A stretch of DNA of 64,000 nt from Enterobacteriaceae bacterium UBA7338 (GTDB taxonomy: Bacteria; Pseudomonadota; Gammaproteobacteria; Enterobacterales; Enterobacteriaceae): the NCBI GenBank assembly GCA_002480085.1, contig DKPJ01000016.1, positions 62,001 through 126,000 of the forward strand, given 5' to 3'. Below the pieces are notes generated by a model. It was not told where the DNA came from. It worked only from the letters and a program-made list of their open reading frames with translations, and did not search any database. A program made the translations under genes and the position numbers. Of this stretch, positions 16,982 to 25,707 are shown in pieces (within the stretch, counting starts at the first letter, position 1; every line of letters starts with the position of its first letter).

Positions 16982-18910
16982 TTAACCGTTTCTGATTTTC
17001 TCATCGACATAAGGCTGAGGTTTACCAAACAGATAGCCTTGTGAGAAATCACAGCCCAGCACCTGAAGGCTTTCTAGCTGCTCCTTAGTTTCAACACCTT
17101 CCGCAACGGCCTTCATATCGAGGGATTTCGCCATGCCGGTGATGAGCCTGATGATATTCAGGGCGTCTTCCTGTGTTGATATTGAATGCACAAAGGACTT
17201 GTCTATTTTGATTTTATCAAAGGCAAGCCTGCTGAGGCGTGAAAGAGAAGAATACCCGGTACCAAAATCATCGATGGAGATTTTCACCCCCAGTTCTCGC
17301 AGCATGTTAAGCGTATTCATCGGCGTACTGCTCTCAGTAAAGAGAGAGGATTCAGTAACTTCGAGTTCAAGACGCTCAGCGGGAAGTCCCGTTTCGTTCA
17401 GAATAGACAGCACTATCTCGGCAAAGTCTTTATTGCTCAGTTGGACAGGAGAGACATTGACTGAAATTTTAGCTGGGATCGCCCAGGAAGCGGCTTCCCG
17501 GCAGGCTATTTCAAGCACCGATCTCCCCATCTCGTTAATCATTCCTGTTTTCTCAGCCACAGGAATAAAGCTGTCCGGCGACAAGAGGCCTTTCAGAGGA
17601 TGTATCCAACGAATAAGGGCTTCATAGCTGTAAATTTCCCGGCTGAATGAATCGACAATAGGCTGATAGTAAACCACGAACTCTTTGTTCACTAACGCCT
17701 GTGCCATATCATGCTCAAGGGTTCGGCTTTCTTGCAGTTTTTCTAACATCCATTGTCGGAAGACTTTTATCTTACCCGCGCCTTCATTTTTGGCTTCATA
17801 AAGAGCCAGATCGGCAAATTTGTAGAGATAGTCGGGGCGGCGTTCCTTGTCTGAGATAACAATGCCGACACTGGTGGTTATATTTATAATGGTATTATAA
17901 ACAGTGTAGGGCTGGCTAATAGCATCGATTACATTTTGAGCGAGTGAAACGGCACAACTCTCCGTCAGGCCACTCGAGAGAAACGCGAACTCATCACCGC
18001 CTAAACGAGAAAGCGTATCGGAAACCACGCCCATCGAAATCAGACGCTGTGATATCTGGCGTAGTAACATATCGCCAACATCATGACCATACGTATCATT
18101 GACCTCCTTGAATCGATCTAAATCAAACAACATCACCACCACAGAATTGTTGCTTTTTTCTGCGATCTTGATGGTTTCATTCAACTTCTCCCAGAAAAAA
18201 TGGCGGTTATTCATCTGTGTCAGTGAGTCATGGACGATGTCATACTCCAGCTTTGCATTCTGGGCTTGTAGCTTTTCTTTGGATTCTTGCAGCGCATCAG
18301 CAAGATTCTGTACCTGAAGATGTGTCTTCAGAATATTTCTGTTTTGATAAAATACCAGCGCGCCAAGTATCGCACTCATGATGAGCAGCAATAAAGATGT
18401 CGCTGAGTAAATATAGTACAGAGTTTTAATGTTGAGATTGGCGTCATTGATCAAGTTGATATCTTTATCTAAAGCGCCGGACGACAGACGCCCCAGCTGA
18501 GCATTCAGCGTCTGCATTTTTTTCAGATATTGCTGGAGTTCTGAGCGGTTCATCTTCTCAAGATGAATATCCAGATACTCAAGCGTCTTCTCAAGCTGTA
18601 ACGCCAGCGTATGATGGGCTTTATTACTCTCTATGTAATTCCTTAGATCGCCTTCTTTCATTAAATCACTCTGGCTGAGCATAAGCTCGAGACGCATGCG
18701 CACATCATCCAGCGATATCGTCTCATCGATAGTGTACAGGCCAAGCACCGATTCAAGCCGATAATACTCTGATACTATCTGTGCAGCAGACCACGCAGCG
18801 GCGTAGTGAGTCAGTTTCTGCAGCTCTTGTTGCCTTTCATGCACAAGAAAGGAGATATATCCGGTAGATAGAAAAAGGAAACAGATGATGCCAGCCAGAA
18901 TTCTGTTCAT
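16982..18910 (-). CDS. Membrane-bound GGDEF-EAL cyclic-di-GMP enzyme
   Basis: A 642-residue protein. It has a first membrane segment (about 5-23), a helical periplasmic sensor region (about 25-163), a second membrane segment (about 165-188) and a short coiled linker. A GGDEF domain follows with an intact GGDEF at 304-308, then an EAL domain with EAL at 430-432. The EAL catalytic set is complete (VNVSP, ELEVTES, IDDFGTGYSS, KIDKSF, AEGVE), so phosphodiesterase activity is expected. The GGDEF inhibitory RxxD site is lost (Val at 295 instead of Arg). It follows the small periplasmic protein gene by 17 bp in one operon, suggesting that protein feeds a signal to the periplasmic domain. Confidence 0.92.
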   Translation of the reverse strand: MNRILAGIICFLFLSTGYISFLVHERQQELQKLTHYAAAWSAAQIVSEYYRLESVLGLYTIDETISLDDVRMRLELMLSQSDLMKEGDLRNYIESNKAHHTLALQLEKTLEYLDIHLEKMNRSELQQYLKKMQTLNAQLGRLSSGALDKDINLINDANLNIKTLYYIYSATSLLLLIMSAILGALVFYQNRNILKTHLQVQNLADALQESKEKLQAQNAKLEYDIVHDSLTQMNNRHFFWEKLNETIKIAEKSNNSVVVMLFDLDRFKEVNDTYGHDVGDMLLRQISQRLISMGVVSDTLSRLGGDEFAFLSSGLTESCAVSLAQNVIDAISQPYTVYNTIINITTSVGIVISDKERRPDYLYKFADLALYEAKNEGAGKIKVFRQWMLEKLQESRTLEHDMAQALVNKEFVVYYQPIVDSFSREIYSYEALIRWIHPLKGLLSPDSFIPVAEKTGMINEMGRSVLEIACREAASWAIPAKISVNVSPVQLSNKDFAEIVLSILNETGLPAERLELEVTESSLFTESSTPMNTLNMLRELGVKISIDDFGTGYSSLSRLSRLAFDKIKIDKSFVHSISTQEDALNIIRLITGMAKSLDMKAVAEGVETKEQLESLQVLGCDFSQGYLFGKPQPYVDEKIRNG

Positions 18911-18927
18911 GTCGGTCTTCAGACCCC

Positions 18928-19422
18928 TTACTCAATATTCATTCTACTGACCTGCCAGGCCGATCTGGAATAATAGATCTGATTATTCAGCTCAGGCTTG
19001 CTGTCATAAGGGTAAACAACAAACAGCGGGCCTTTATCACGGATGCGCATATATTCTCCGTTGACTTTTAAAGCAAGGATAACATTGTGCTTCTTAAAAT
19101 CACTGAGAGGAATTTCGGTAGTGTAGTCATTGAGCGCAGTGACCTTAACAACAGAACCTTTCGCCCCAACATAGTCCATGAGCTTTTGTAGTGGGATACC
19201 CGTAAAGGTAGTGCGACCATCATACCAGGGCGAAGTCGTCTGAAAGCTGACCATACCCAGTTTCTCAAGGCTGGCGAGATCAAAAACGGCTTTTCCACCC
19301 TCATTTGTATTTTCGATATTACCAGACATCGTTAAAAGAACTTTACCGGCAGGTCTGGAAAGTTCACTCGCCCAGACCGGTGTGAAGAGCATAAAGCTTA
19401 ACAGCATAACAACTAACCGCAT
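18928..19422 (-). CDS. Periplasmic SUOX-fold (oxidoreductase molybdopterin-binding-like) protein without cysteine
   Basis: The start is set at the ATG at 19422 (GAGGTCAGA just upstream) rather than six codons earlier, giving 164 residues. An N-terminal signal peptide (MRLVVMLLSFMLFTPVWA) sends it to the periplasm. The remainder resembles the sulfite-oxidase-type molybdopterin-binding fold: WYDGRTTFTGIPLQKLMDYV, TALNDYTTEIPLSDF, GPLFVVYPYD. The protein contains no cysteine at all, so the molybdenum ligand of true enzymes is absent and catalysis is unlikely. It is more plausibly a ligand-binding sensor for the GGDEF-EAL protein encoded 17 bp downstream. Confidence 0.8.
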   Translation of the reverse strand: MRLVVMLLSFMLFTPVWASELSRPAGKVLLTMSGNIENTNEGGKAVFDLASLEKLGMVSFQTTSPWYDGRTTFTGIPLQKLMDYVGAKGSVVKVTALNDYTTEIPLSDFKKHNVILALKVNGEYMRIRDKGPLFVVYPYDSKPELNNQIYYSRSAWQVSRMNIE

Positions 19423-19776
19423 TCTGACCTCGTATATCAACCAGATGTTAAAGAATTATAATTTAGTTACTGTGTTATTTATATATGCTTCATATCTATT
19501 GTTGAGGTTATAATTTTACCAATATTTTAATCTATTAAAATCATGTAGTTAATAGATTTTTTCTTTTCGTATCGATCACATAAGGTCGATGCTATTATAC
19601 GATATATAGAAAACAGCGTTGCACCTTGGCAAAAGCATCAGCCTGTATACTCAACGCGAATAATCACACAGCAATGTTAAGGTTTATGTTTTGCGGGCAG
19701 GCAGGGGTTTCACGCAAGCAATGTACGCTCATGGCACCTGGCATCGCGACCGGAAATCTATCTGAACGCCAGAAAG
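19423..19776. other. AT-rich intergenic region
   Basis: About 350 bp between the periplasmic protein gene and the tRNA-Phe terminator. The first 180 bp are strongly AT-rich and probably hold the minus-strand operon promoter; the remainder is ordinary. No gene, repeat or RNA is recognised. Confidence 0.5.
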
Positions 19777-19802
19777 CAAAAAACCCGCCATAGGCGGGTT
19801 CT
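19777..19802 (-). terminator. tRNA-Phe terminator
   Basis: On the minus strand, AACCCGCC-TAT-GGCGGGTT is followed by a T-run, about 10 nt beyond the tRNA 3' end. Confidence 0.9.
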
Positions 19803-19811
19803 TCTAAATAG

Positions 19812-19887
19812 TGGTGCCCGGACTCGGAATCGAACCAAGGACACGGGGATTTTCAATCCCCTGCTCTACCGACTGAGCTATCCGGGC
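19812..19887 (-). tRNA. pheU: tRNA-Phe (GAA)
   Basis: A 76-nt tRNA on the minus strand, starting GCCCGGATAGCTCAGTCGG and ending in encoded CCA, with anticodon GAA in the loop TTGAAAA. It matches E. coli tRNA-Phe. Its place before yjdC and dsbD is that of E. coli pheU. Accessory genes lie on both sides, in line with pheU being a variable site in enterobacteria. Confidence 0.98.
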
Positions 19888-20003
19888 AACGGGGCGTATT
19901 AAACCTTGATTGCCTGGCATCGTCAACCAAATTTCCGCCAATCGCGTTCAGTTGCTTAACTTTACGGCAGTTTGCCGCAATCTCAGCCGTTTTTGCGTAG
20001 GGC

Positions 20004-20021
20004 TGCACAAATCTTCCAGAC
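20004..20021 (+). promoter_or_regulatory. Putative operator copy 1 (18-bp direct repeat) before the araC-type gene
   Basis: TGCACAAATCTTCCAGAC ends 52 bp before the regulator's start and just upstream of a plausible promoter (-35 near 20023, extended -10 TGCTACACT at 20042-20050). The same 18 bp recur at 20884. Placement next to the -35 fits an AraC-type activator site. Confidence 0.65.
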
Positions 20022-20073
20022 CTTTCACGCTGAATAATTGATGCTACACTCGGGAATCATTCAGGAGGTTGAT

Positions 20074-20916
20074 ATGGCAGACTGGCTGGAGCTGCGGCAG
20101 CATGCTGATACCGGCATCGAAACCATCCGCGCGCACTTTGAGGGCCACGCCTTCGATCCGCACTGGCACGACAGCTATCTGGTGGGCATCACCCTGACCG
20201 GCACCCAGCAGTTTCACTGCCGCCGCGAGCGCCATCGCAGCACGCCGGGGGACGCTTTTCTGCTGGAGCCGGGGGAGATCCACGACGGCGACGCGCCGGT
20301 AGAGGGTGGCTTTACCTATCTCACGTTTTATCTCGACGACCGCTGGCTGAGCGATACCCTGCGCGGCCTGTATGACGCCACGCCATCAAGCTACTCGCTG
20401 CACTTTGACCAGACCATTGCCCGCGCCCCGCAGCTGGTGAACACCATCGCTCAAACCTTTTTTACGCTGCACAACGACGAGATGCGCATCGTGCAGCAGG
20501 GCATGATGGATGGCCTGCTCAGCCAGCTGACGCACCACTGCCAGTGGCGCAAGCGGCTCTCGGCGCAGCGCCAGAGCGCGGCGATTGCCCACCGGGCGCG
20601 AGACTATCTCTACGCTCACCGGGGAGATAATGTTGGCCTGGACGACGTGGCGCGGGAGACCGGCACCGATCGCTTCACCCTCACGCGCTGCTTTAAGCGT
20701 GAGTTTCACCTCGCGCCCCACGCCTGGCTGATCCAGCTCCGGCTGGCGAGCGCCCGGGCCATGCTGGCGAAAGGGGAGCAGCCTGCCAGCGTGGCGGCGG
20801 CGCTGGGCTTTGCCGACCAGAGTCACCTCGGGCGCTGGTTCCAGCGGGCCTACCGTCTCTCTCCGGCGCGCTACCGCAGCTTATGCACAAATCTTCCAGA
20901 CGCGACGATGAAATAA
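20074..20916 (+). CDS. AraC-family transcriptional regulator (cupin plus HTH)
   Basis: The start is set at the ATG at 20074, preceded by a perfect AGGAGG (20063-20068), giving 280 residues. The N-terminal ~150 residues form an AraC-type cupin ligand-binding domain (HWHDSYLVGI, GDAFLLEPGEIHDG). The C-terminal ~100 residues hold two helix-turn-helix units (VGLDDVARETGTDRFTLTRC and AAALGFADQSHLGRWFQR). It is followed after 38 bp by a LysE exporter gene on the same strand. An 18-bp repeat before each gene suggests it controls both itself and the exporter. The effector is unknown, perhaps the exported amino acid. Confidence 0.9.
   Translation: MADWLELRQHADTGIETIRAHFEGHAFDPHWHDSYLVGITLTGTQQFHCRRERHRSTPGDAFLLEPGEIHDGDAPVEGGFTYLTFYLDDRWLSDTLRGLYDATPSSYSLHFDQTIARAPQLVNTIAQTFFTLHNDEMRIVQQGMMDGLLSQLTHHCQWRKRLSAQRQSAAIAHRARDYLYAHRGDNVGLDDVARETGTDRFTLTRCFKREFHLAPHAWLIQLRLASARAMLAKGEQPASVAAALGFADQSHLGRWFQRAYRLSPARYRSLCTNLPDATMK
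20884..20901 (+). promoter_or_regulatory. Putative operator copy 2 (18-bp direct repeat) before lysE-type gene
   Basis: TGCACAAATCTTCCAGAC is identical to the copy at 20004 and ends 53 bp before the exporter start, almost the same distance as copy 1 from its gene. It lies inside the last codons of the regulator, encoding C-T-N-L-P-D. Confidence 0.65.
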
Positions 20917-20954
20917 AGCGACAGTCGGGACAACGATAATAAGGAGTCCTGCCT

Positions 20955-21557
20955 GTGAATACATTCTATGCCTGGTTGCCATTTATGCTGTTTGCCTTCG
21001 TGGCGTCAATTACTCCCGGTCCTACCAATATCCTGGTCCTCTCCAGCAGCCAGCGCTTTGGCGTGAAGGCCACGCTGCCCGCCGTGGTGAGCGCCTGCCT
21101 GGCTGCCAGCCTGATTGTGCTGATCTCCGGGGCGGGAGCGGGGGAGGTGCTGCGTCAGTATCCTCTGGTGCGGACGGGAATGAGCTGGGCGGGGGTACTG
21201 TGGTTAAGCTGGATGAGCTGGCAGCTGTTTCGTGCTCCGGCCACCGATCTGGACGGAGAGGCGCAGCGACCTTTCAGCGTTCGGGCGGCAGCCGCGTTAC
21301 AGCTGATCAACCCGAAAACATGGATGATGGCGCTGGCGGTGGTGAGCCTGTTTGCGCCTCACGGAGCGGATCCGCTGCGGGAGATCGCCGTGATGGCGCT
21401 CCTGTTCCTGATCATCTCCCAGCTCTGCCTGATCGTCTGGGCGTTCTGCGGCAGAGTGGTAAACCGTATCTTTCGCACTCCCGCCTCGCTGGTCTGGTTT
21501 CAGCGGGCGATGGCGCTCTGCCTGCTGATCTCCGCGTGGGCAGGGCTGCTGCTCTGA
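20955..21557 (+). CDS. LysE/RhtB-family amino-acid exporter
   Basis: A 200-residue inner-membrane protein with five to six hydrophobic segments. It carries the LysE signature ASITPGPTNILVLSSS near the N-terminus and LQLINPKTWMMALAVVS in the middle. It probably exports an amino acid or related metabolite; the substrate is unknown. Translation begins at GTG with AAGGAG 8 nt upstream. It is paired with the AraC-type regulator, and its stop lies 2 bp from the convergent yjdC stop. Confidence 0.88.
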   Translation: MNTFYAWLPFMLFAFVASITPGPTNILVLSSSQRFGVKATLPAVVSACLAASLIVLISGAGAGEVLRQYPLVRTGMSWAGVLWLSWMSWQLFRAPATDLDGEAQRPFSVRAAAALQLINPKTWMMALAVVSLFAPHGADPLREIAVMALLFLIISQLCLIVWAFCGRVVNRIFRTPASLVWFQRAMALCLLISAWAGLLL

Positions 21558-21559
21558 TA

Positions 21560-22135
21560 TCAGGTCAGCGCGCCGCCCATACGGCACTGGGCAAAGCGCA
21601 GAATATCCTCTGCCAGCCGGTAGGCGGTATCAACGTCTACCTGGCTGCGGTTGACCAGCATCCGGCTGAGGCAGCCCTCCAGCACCAGCTCCATCTGTTT
21701 GGCGACCATGGCCGGATCGTCTACTTCCAGCGACGTCAGCAGCTCGTGGGTATAGGCATAGGCCGCCTTTTTTTGCTGATCTGCCAGCTGGTGGATAGGG
21801 TGAGCCGGATCCGGATAGATAGTGCAGGCGGCAATGAACAGGCAGCCCGGATAGCGGTGGTTGGTGACGCACTCGGTGAGCGCCGCGTAGCGAGCCAGCA
21901 GCTTCTGCTCTTTGCTTAGCTCGTCGTTCAGCAGCATCTGCCTGCGCCAGACATCAACCTGCTGGCTCAGGTGGCGCAGCGCATCGTAATGCAGCGCCTC
22001 TTTATCGGGCCAAAAGCGCAAAAACTCGTCCAGTGGATAATTAAGACGTTCGGCGATAATTTCGGGCGTCGTGGCAGCAAGGCCTTCGATCTCAAGCCAC
22101 TGCAATGTTTTCCCTAAGACGTCTTCACGTTGCAC
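21560..22135 (-). CDS. yjdC: TetR-family regulator YjdC
   Basis: The start is set at the GTG at 22135 because AGGAGA lies 5 nt upstream and this yields 191 residues, the E. coli length, beginning with the equivalent of MQREDVLG. It has an N-terminal helix-turn-helix and a conserved C-terminal domain (RYPGCLFIAACT, HPIHQLADQQK, QMELVLEGCLSRMLVNRSQ). It is a DNA-binding regulator of unknown targets. It follows dsbD by 47 bp on the same strand, as in E. coli. Confidence 0.93.
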   Translation of the reverse strand: MQREDVLGKTLQWLEIEGLAATTPEIIAERLNYPLDEFLRFWPDKEALHYDALRHLSQQVDVWRRQMLLNDELSKEQKLLARYAALTECVTNHRYPGCLFIAACTIYPDPAHPIHQLADQQKKAAYAYTHELLTSLEVDDPAMVAKQMELVLEGCLSRMLVNRSQVDVDTAYRLAEDILRFAQCRMGGALT

Positions 22136-22182
22136 GGTGTTCTCCTGCGTTTTTAGAACCATTTTCCCACTCCTGGTGTAGT

Positions 22183-23877
22183 TTATGGCTGGCGATTGCG
22201 CAAATGTCTACTAAAGGCTTCCGCGTCCATAAATCCTGCCACCCGTTGCGCTGGCTGCGCATTGCCCTGGGCATCAAAGAACAGAATTGTCGGCAGGCCC
22301 GGCACGCCAAGGTGGCGAAGCAGGGCGGCATCCTCGGGGCCGTTGGCGGTGACATCCGCCTGCAGCAGCACCGTCTCCTTCAGCGCCGCCTGTACCTGCG
22401 GATCGCTGAAGGTGTACTTCTCAAACTCTTTACAGGCTACGCACCAGTCGGCGTAGAGATCGAGCATCACCGGTTTACCCCTGGCCTGCGCCAGGGCCTG
22501 GTTCAGCTCATCCACGCTGGCGATGCGGGTAAAGTTAAGCTGCGCCTGTGGAGCAGCTGCGCTGACGCCAAATGCCCAGTCCTGCAGCGGCTTCACGCTG
22601 ACCAGCGCCGCGCCCAGCAGGACGATCTGTAGCACACGCATTCCACGCCGGGTACCGCCTAAACAGGTGATAAATGCCCAGCTGAAAAAGGCCACGCCAA
22701 GCAGCGACCAGAGGCGCAGGCCCCACGTCTCGCCTAATATACGCTCCAGCAAAAATACCGGCAGGGCGAGGATCGCAAAACCAAAGGCGATTTTGACCTG
22801 CTCCATCCACGGGCCGCTTTTCGGCAGCAGACGGTTGCCGAACAGGGTCACCAGGATCAGCGGGATACCCATGCCAAGCGCATAGAGGTAGAGCGTGCCG
22901 CCGCCGAGCCACAGGTTACCGCTCTGGGCGATATAGAGCAGAATGGCGCTGAGCGGCGCGGTGGTGCAGGGGGAACAGATTAGCCCGGCAATCGCCCCCA
23001 TCGCAAAGACGCCGCCCGGCGAGCCGCCCTGCTGGCGGTTGCTCATCAGGCTCAGGCGCGTCTGAACAGACGACGGCAGCTGGAGCGTAAACAGACCAAA
23101 CATCGACAGCGCCAGCAGGGTGAAGATCGCCGACAGCCCGATTAGGACATACGGATGCTGGAGCGCCGCCTGAAACTGTAGCCCGGCAGCGGCCACGACA
23201 AGGCCAAGCGCGGTGTAGGTGAGGGCCATGCCCTGCACGTAGAGCACGGTCAACAGCAGCGCCCGTCCGGTGGAGAGACGCGTTTTACCTCCGAGCACGA
23301 TGCCGGAGATCAGCGGATACATCGGCAGCACGCAGGGGGTAAAGGCGATGCCTATCCCGATCAGCAGCGCCCACAACGCCGAGAAGGGCAGAGGCGTTGC
23401 CGCCGGAGCCGGGGGCTGAGCAGGCTGCTCCGGCACGCCTTGCGCCAGCGGCTGCACCTCGCTAACCGGTATCACCTTGGTTTCTGGCGGATAGCAGAAG
23501 CCCGCCGCCGCGCAGCCCTGGTAGGTCACGGTTAGCGTCGCCGCTTTGTCGGCCGAGCGCACCGTCACCGGCAGGCTGAGCCGCTGGCGATAGATTTCGC
23601 TGGTGCCGAAGAACTCATCTTTGTGGCTCTCGCCCTTCGGCAGCTGAAGCGGGGCGATATCCGCCTGCGCGGGCGTCACGGCGATCTGCTGGCGATAGAG
23701 GTAGTATCCCTCTTTAATCTGCCAGTTAAGCGTCAGGTCATGCTGGTTCTGCTGAAAGTCGAAGGCAAACGCGCTGTCAGCGGGAACAAACTTTGCGGAG
23801 CCGGGCGCGTCAAACAGCCCGGCTAAGGCAGAGGTACTGCAAAACAGCAGGATTAGCGTAAGGATGCGTTGAGCCAT
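22183..23877 (-). CDS. dsbD: Thiol:disulfide interchange protein DsbD
   Basis: 564 residues (E. coli 565). A signal peptide is followed by the periplasmic alpha domain with QGCAAAGFCYPPE, then eight membrane segments with the two reactive Cys (FTPCVLPMYP and ICSPCTTAP). The C-terminal thioredoxin-like gamma domain carries WCVAC. It passes electrons from cytoplasmic thioredoxin through the membrane to DsbC, DsbG and CcmG. All six catalytic cysteines are present. Its start overlaps the end of cutA by 25 nt, as in E. coli, so the two are translationally linked. Confidence 0.98.
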   Translation of the reverse strand: MAQRILTLILLFCSTSALAGLFDAPGSAKFVPADSAFAFDFQQNQHDLTLNWQIKEGYYLYRQQIAVTPAQADIAPLQLPKGESHKDEFFGTSEIYRQRLSLPVTVRSADKAATLTVTYQGCAAAGFCYPPETKVIPVSEVQPLAQGVPEQPAQPPAPAATPLPFSALWALLIGIGIAFTPCVLPMYPLISGIVLGGKTRLSTGRALLLTVLYVQGMALTYTALGLVVAAAGLQFQAALQHPYVLIGLSAIFTLLALSMFGLFTLQLPSSVQTRLSLMSNRQQGGSPGGVFAMGAIAGLICSPCTTAPLSAILLYIAQSGNLWLGGGTLYLYALGMGIPLILVTLFGNRLLPKSGPWMEQVKIAFGFAILALPVFLLERILGETWGLRLWSLLGVAFFSWAFITCLGGTRRGMRVLQIVLLGAALVSVKPLQDWAFGVSAAAPQAQLNFTRIASVDELNQALAQARGKPVMLDLYADWCVACKEFEKYTFSDPQVQAALKETVLLQADVTANGPEDAALLRHLGVPGLPTILFFDAQGNAQPAQRVAGFMDAEAFSRHLRNRQP

Positions 23878-24176
23878 GAGAGGTAGTCGTTGTCTCCATG
23901 TGCGACGGGCAGCACTAATAGTTCAGGGGTCTGATATGGATGATGCGATTTCAGGCAGGCCAGCAGCGCCTCCTGGTGCGCGGTGGTGCTTTTCAGCAGC
24001 ATCTGCACCTCGTACTCCTGCTCCAGCTTGCCTTCCCAGTAGTAGAGCGAGGTGGCGCCAGGCAGGATGGTGACGCAGGCGGCGAGCTTATCTGCCAGCA
24101 CTTTGGCCGCCAGCTCCTGGGCGGTAGCTTCATCCGGGGCGGTACAGAGCACAACGACAGCATCAGGCGTATTCAT
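23853..24176 (-). CDS. cutA: Divalent-cation tolerance protein CutA
   Basis: 107 residues from the ATG at 24176; an in-frame GTG at 24206 would add 10 residues, and neither has a strong Shine-Dalgarno (E. coli CutA has 112). The body is typical: VVLCTAPDEATAQELA, LPGATSLYYWEGKLEQEYEV and the end HGDNDYLSWLNASLR. CutA is a small trimeric protein linked to copper tolerance in E. coli, with unclear mechanism. It overlaps dsbD downstream. Confidence 0.93.
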   Translation of the reverse strand: MNTPDAVVVLCTAPDEATAQELAAKVLADKLAACVTILPGATSLYYWEGKLEQEYEVQMLLKSTTAHQEALLACLKSHHPYQTPELLVLPVAHGDNDYLSWLNASLR

Positions 24177-24287
24177 CGGCAATCTCGTATCAGACGAAAA
24201 AGGCACTATAGCACGCCGCTGGCTGGGGATTAATCAACCGGGCCGCCAGGCAGCCCGATTTCAACGACATTTACATCATCATGCCTT

Positions 24288-25589
24288 CTATAAAACAAGG
24301 CCGCCAATAACGAAGCCCAAAATGACGCACAGGGCGATGGCGATCACGCCGGGGATCAGGAAGGCGTGGTTAAAGACATATTTACCGATGCGGGTCGAGC
24401 CGGTGTCGTCCATCTCCACCGCCGCGAGCAGCGTCGGGTAGGTGGGCAGCACAAACAGCGCCGACACGGCGGCGAACGAGGCGATGGCGGTGAGGGGGCT
24501 GACGCCGAGCAGCAGCGCGGCGGGCATCAGCGCTTTGGTGGTCGCAGCCTGGGAGTAGAGCAGGGTGGCGGCAAAAAAGAGCACTACCGCCAGCAGCCAC
24601 GGATAGCTGTGCAGCAGGCCGCCCGCGACGCTCTGAATATCCTCAATGTGGCTCTTCACGAAGGTATCGCCGAGCCAGGCCACGCCCAGCACGCAGATAC
24701 AGGCGCTCATCCCGGACTTAAAGGTGCCGGCGTTGAGGATCTCACCGGTATCTACCTTGCAGCTCAGGCAGATCAGCGTGGCGATGGTGAGCATAAAGAC
24801 CACAATCGCCTCGTTGCGCGGCAGCACCGGGTTGGTAATCAGGCCCACCGTCGGGCTAATGATGGTGGCATAGACCATCACCGCGACGATGCCGATCAGA
24901 AACAGCATTACCGAGCGTTTGGCGTGGGGCTTAAGCTGAAAAACCTGATTGCCGCGCAGCTTCACTTCACCCTTGGCCAGCCGCTCCTGGTAGACCGGAT
25001 CGTCCTTTAATTCAGCGCCGAGGAAGTTGCATACCACGGCGGTGAGCATGATGGCGATCAGGGTCGCTGGAATGCAGATCGCCAGCAGCGTCAGGTAGCT
25101 AACGCCTAGCGGCTCAAGGATCCCGGCAAAAAACACCACCGCCGCTGAAATGGGCGAGGCGGTGATGGCGATCTGCGAGGCCACCACGGCGATAGAGAGC
25201 GGGCGGGAGGGACGGATGCCCTGCTCTTTTGCCACCTCGGTGATCACCGGCAGCGTAGAGAACGCGGTGTGTCCGGTACCGGCGAGAATAGTCATAAACC
25301 AGGTCACCAGCGGGGCGAGAAAGGTGATGTGTTTAGGGTGGCGACGCAGCAGACGCTCCGCCAAGCTGACCAGGTAGTCCATCCCTCCTGCGACCTGCAT
25401 GGCAGCAATGGCAGCGATCACCGCCATGATGATCTCGATAACGTCAAAAGGGATCGCGCCGGGCGTGATCTGGAAAAAGAGCGTCAGGACGAGTACGCCA
25501 AGCCCACCGGCAAAACCGATGCCGATACCGCCGAGTCTGGCACCCAGGTATATCGCCAGCAGGACAATCACAAGTTCCGCAGCAAACAT
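24288..25589 (-). CDS. dcuA: Anaerobic C4-dicarboxylate transporter DcuA
   Basis: 433 residues, the same as E. coli DcuA, with 10-12 membrane segments and family motifs such as ARLGGIGIGFAGGLGVLVL and ITASPISAAVV. It exchanges aspartate, fumarate or malate for succinate across the inner membrane. It lies downstream of aspA; a strong terminator separates them, so part of its expression is read-through and part comes from its own promoter. Aspartate uptake here and aspartase next door make a pathway to fumarate, the substrate of the frd enzyme encoded 10 kb away. Confidence 0.96.
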   Translation of the reverse strand: MFAAELVIVLLAIYLGARLGGIGIGFAGGLGVLVLTLFFQITPGAIPFDVIEIIMAVIAAIAAMQVAGGMDYLVSLAERLLRRHPKHITFLAPLVTWFMTILAGTGHTAFSTLPVITEVAKEQGIRPSRPLSIAVVASQIAITASPISAAVVFFAGILEPLGVSYLTLLAICIPATLIAIMLTAVVCNFLGAELKDDPVYQERLAKGEVKLRGNQVFQLKPHAKRSVMLFLIGIVAVMVYATIISPTVGLITNPVLPRNEAIVVFMLTIATLICLSCKVDTGEILNAGTFKSGMSACICVLGVAWLGDTFVKSHIEDIQSVAGGLLHSYPWLLAVVLFFAATLLYSQAATTKALMPAALLLGVSPLTAIASFAAVSALFVLPTYPTLLAAVEMDDTGSTRIGKYVFNHAFLIPGVIAIALCVILGFVIGGLVL

Positions 25590-25654
25590 AATTGGCTTCC
25601 TTGATGTGTTTACAAGTTGATATTGATTTGTTGAATTTTAGTAGCGTCAATAAA

Positions 25655-25684
25655 CAAAAAGGCACGTCATCGCTGACGTGCCTT
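25655..25684 (-). terminator. aspA-dcuA intercistronic terminator
   Basis: On the minus strand, GGCACGTCA-GCGA-TGACGTGCC is followed by TTTTTG. It lies 24 bp past the aspA stop and upstream of dcuA. Confidence 0.92.
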
Positions 25685-25707
25685 TGAGGTCTTACCCGGT
25701 TGAGAGG

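Noticed and set aside
19777..20000. Prophage or island attachment site at pheU
   Set aside because: No second copy of the tRNA 3' end and no integrase gene were seen in the window.
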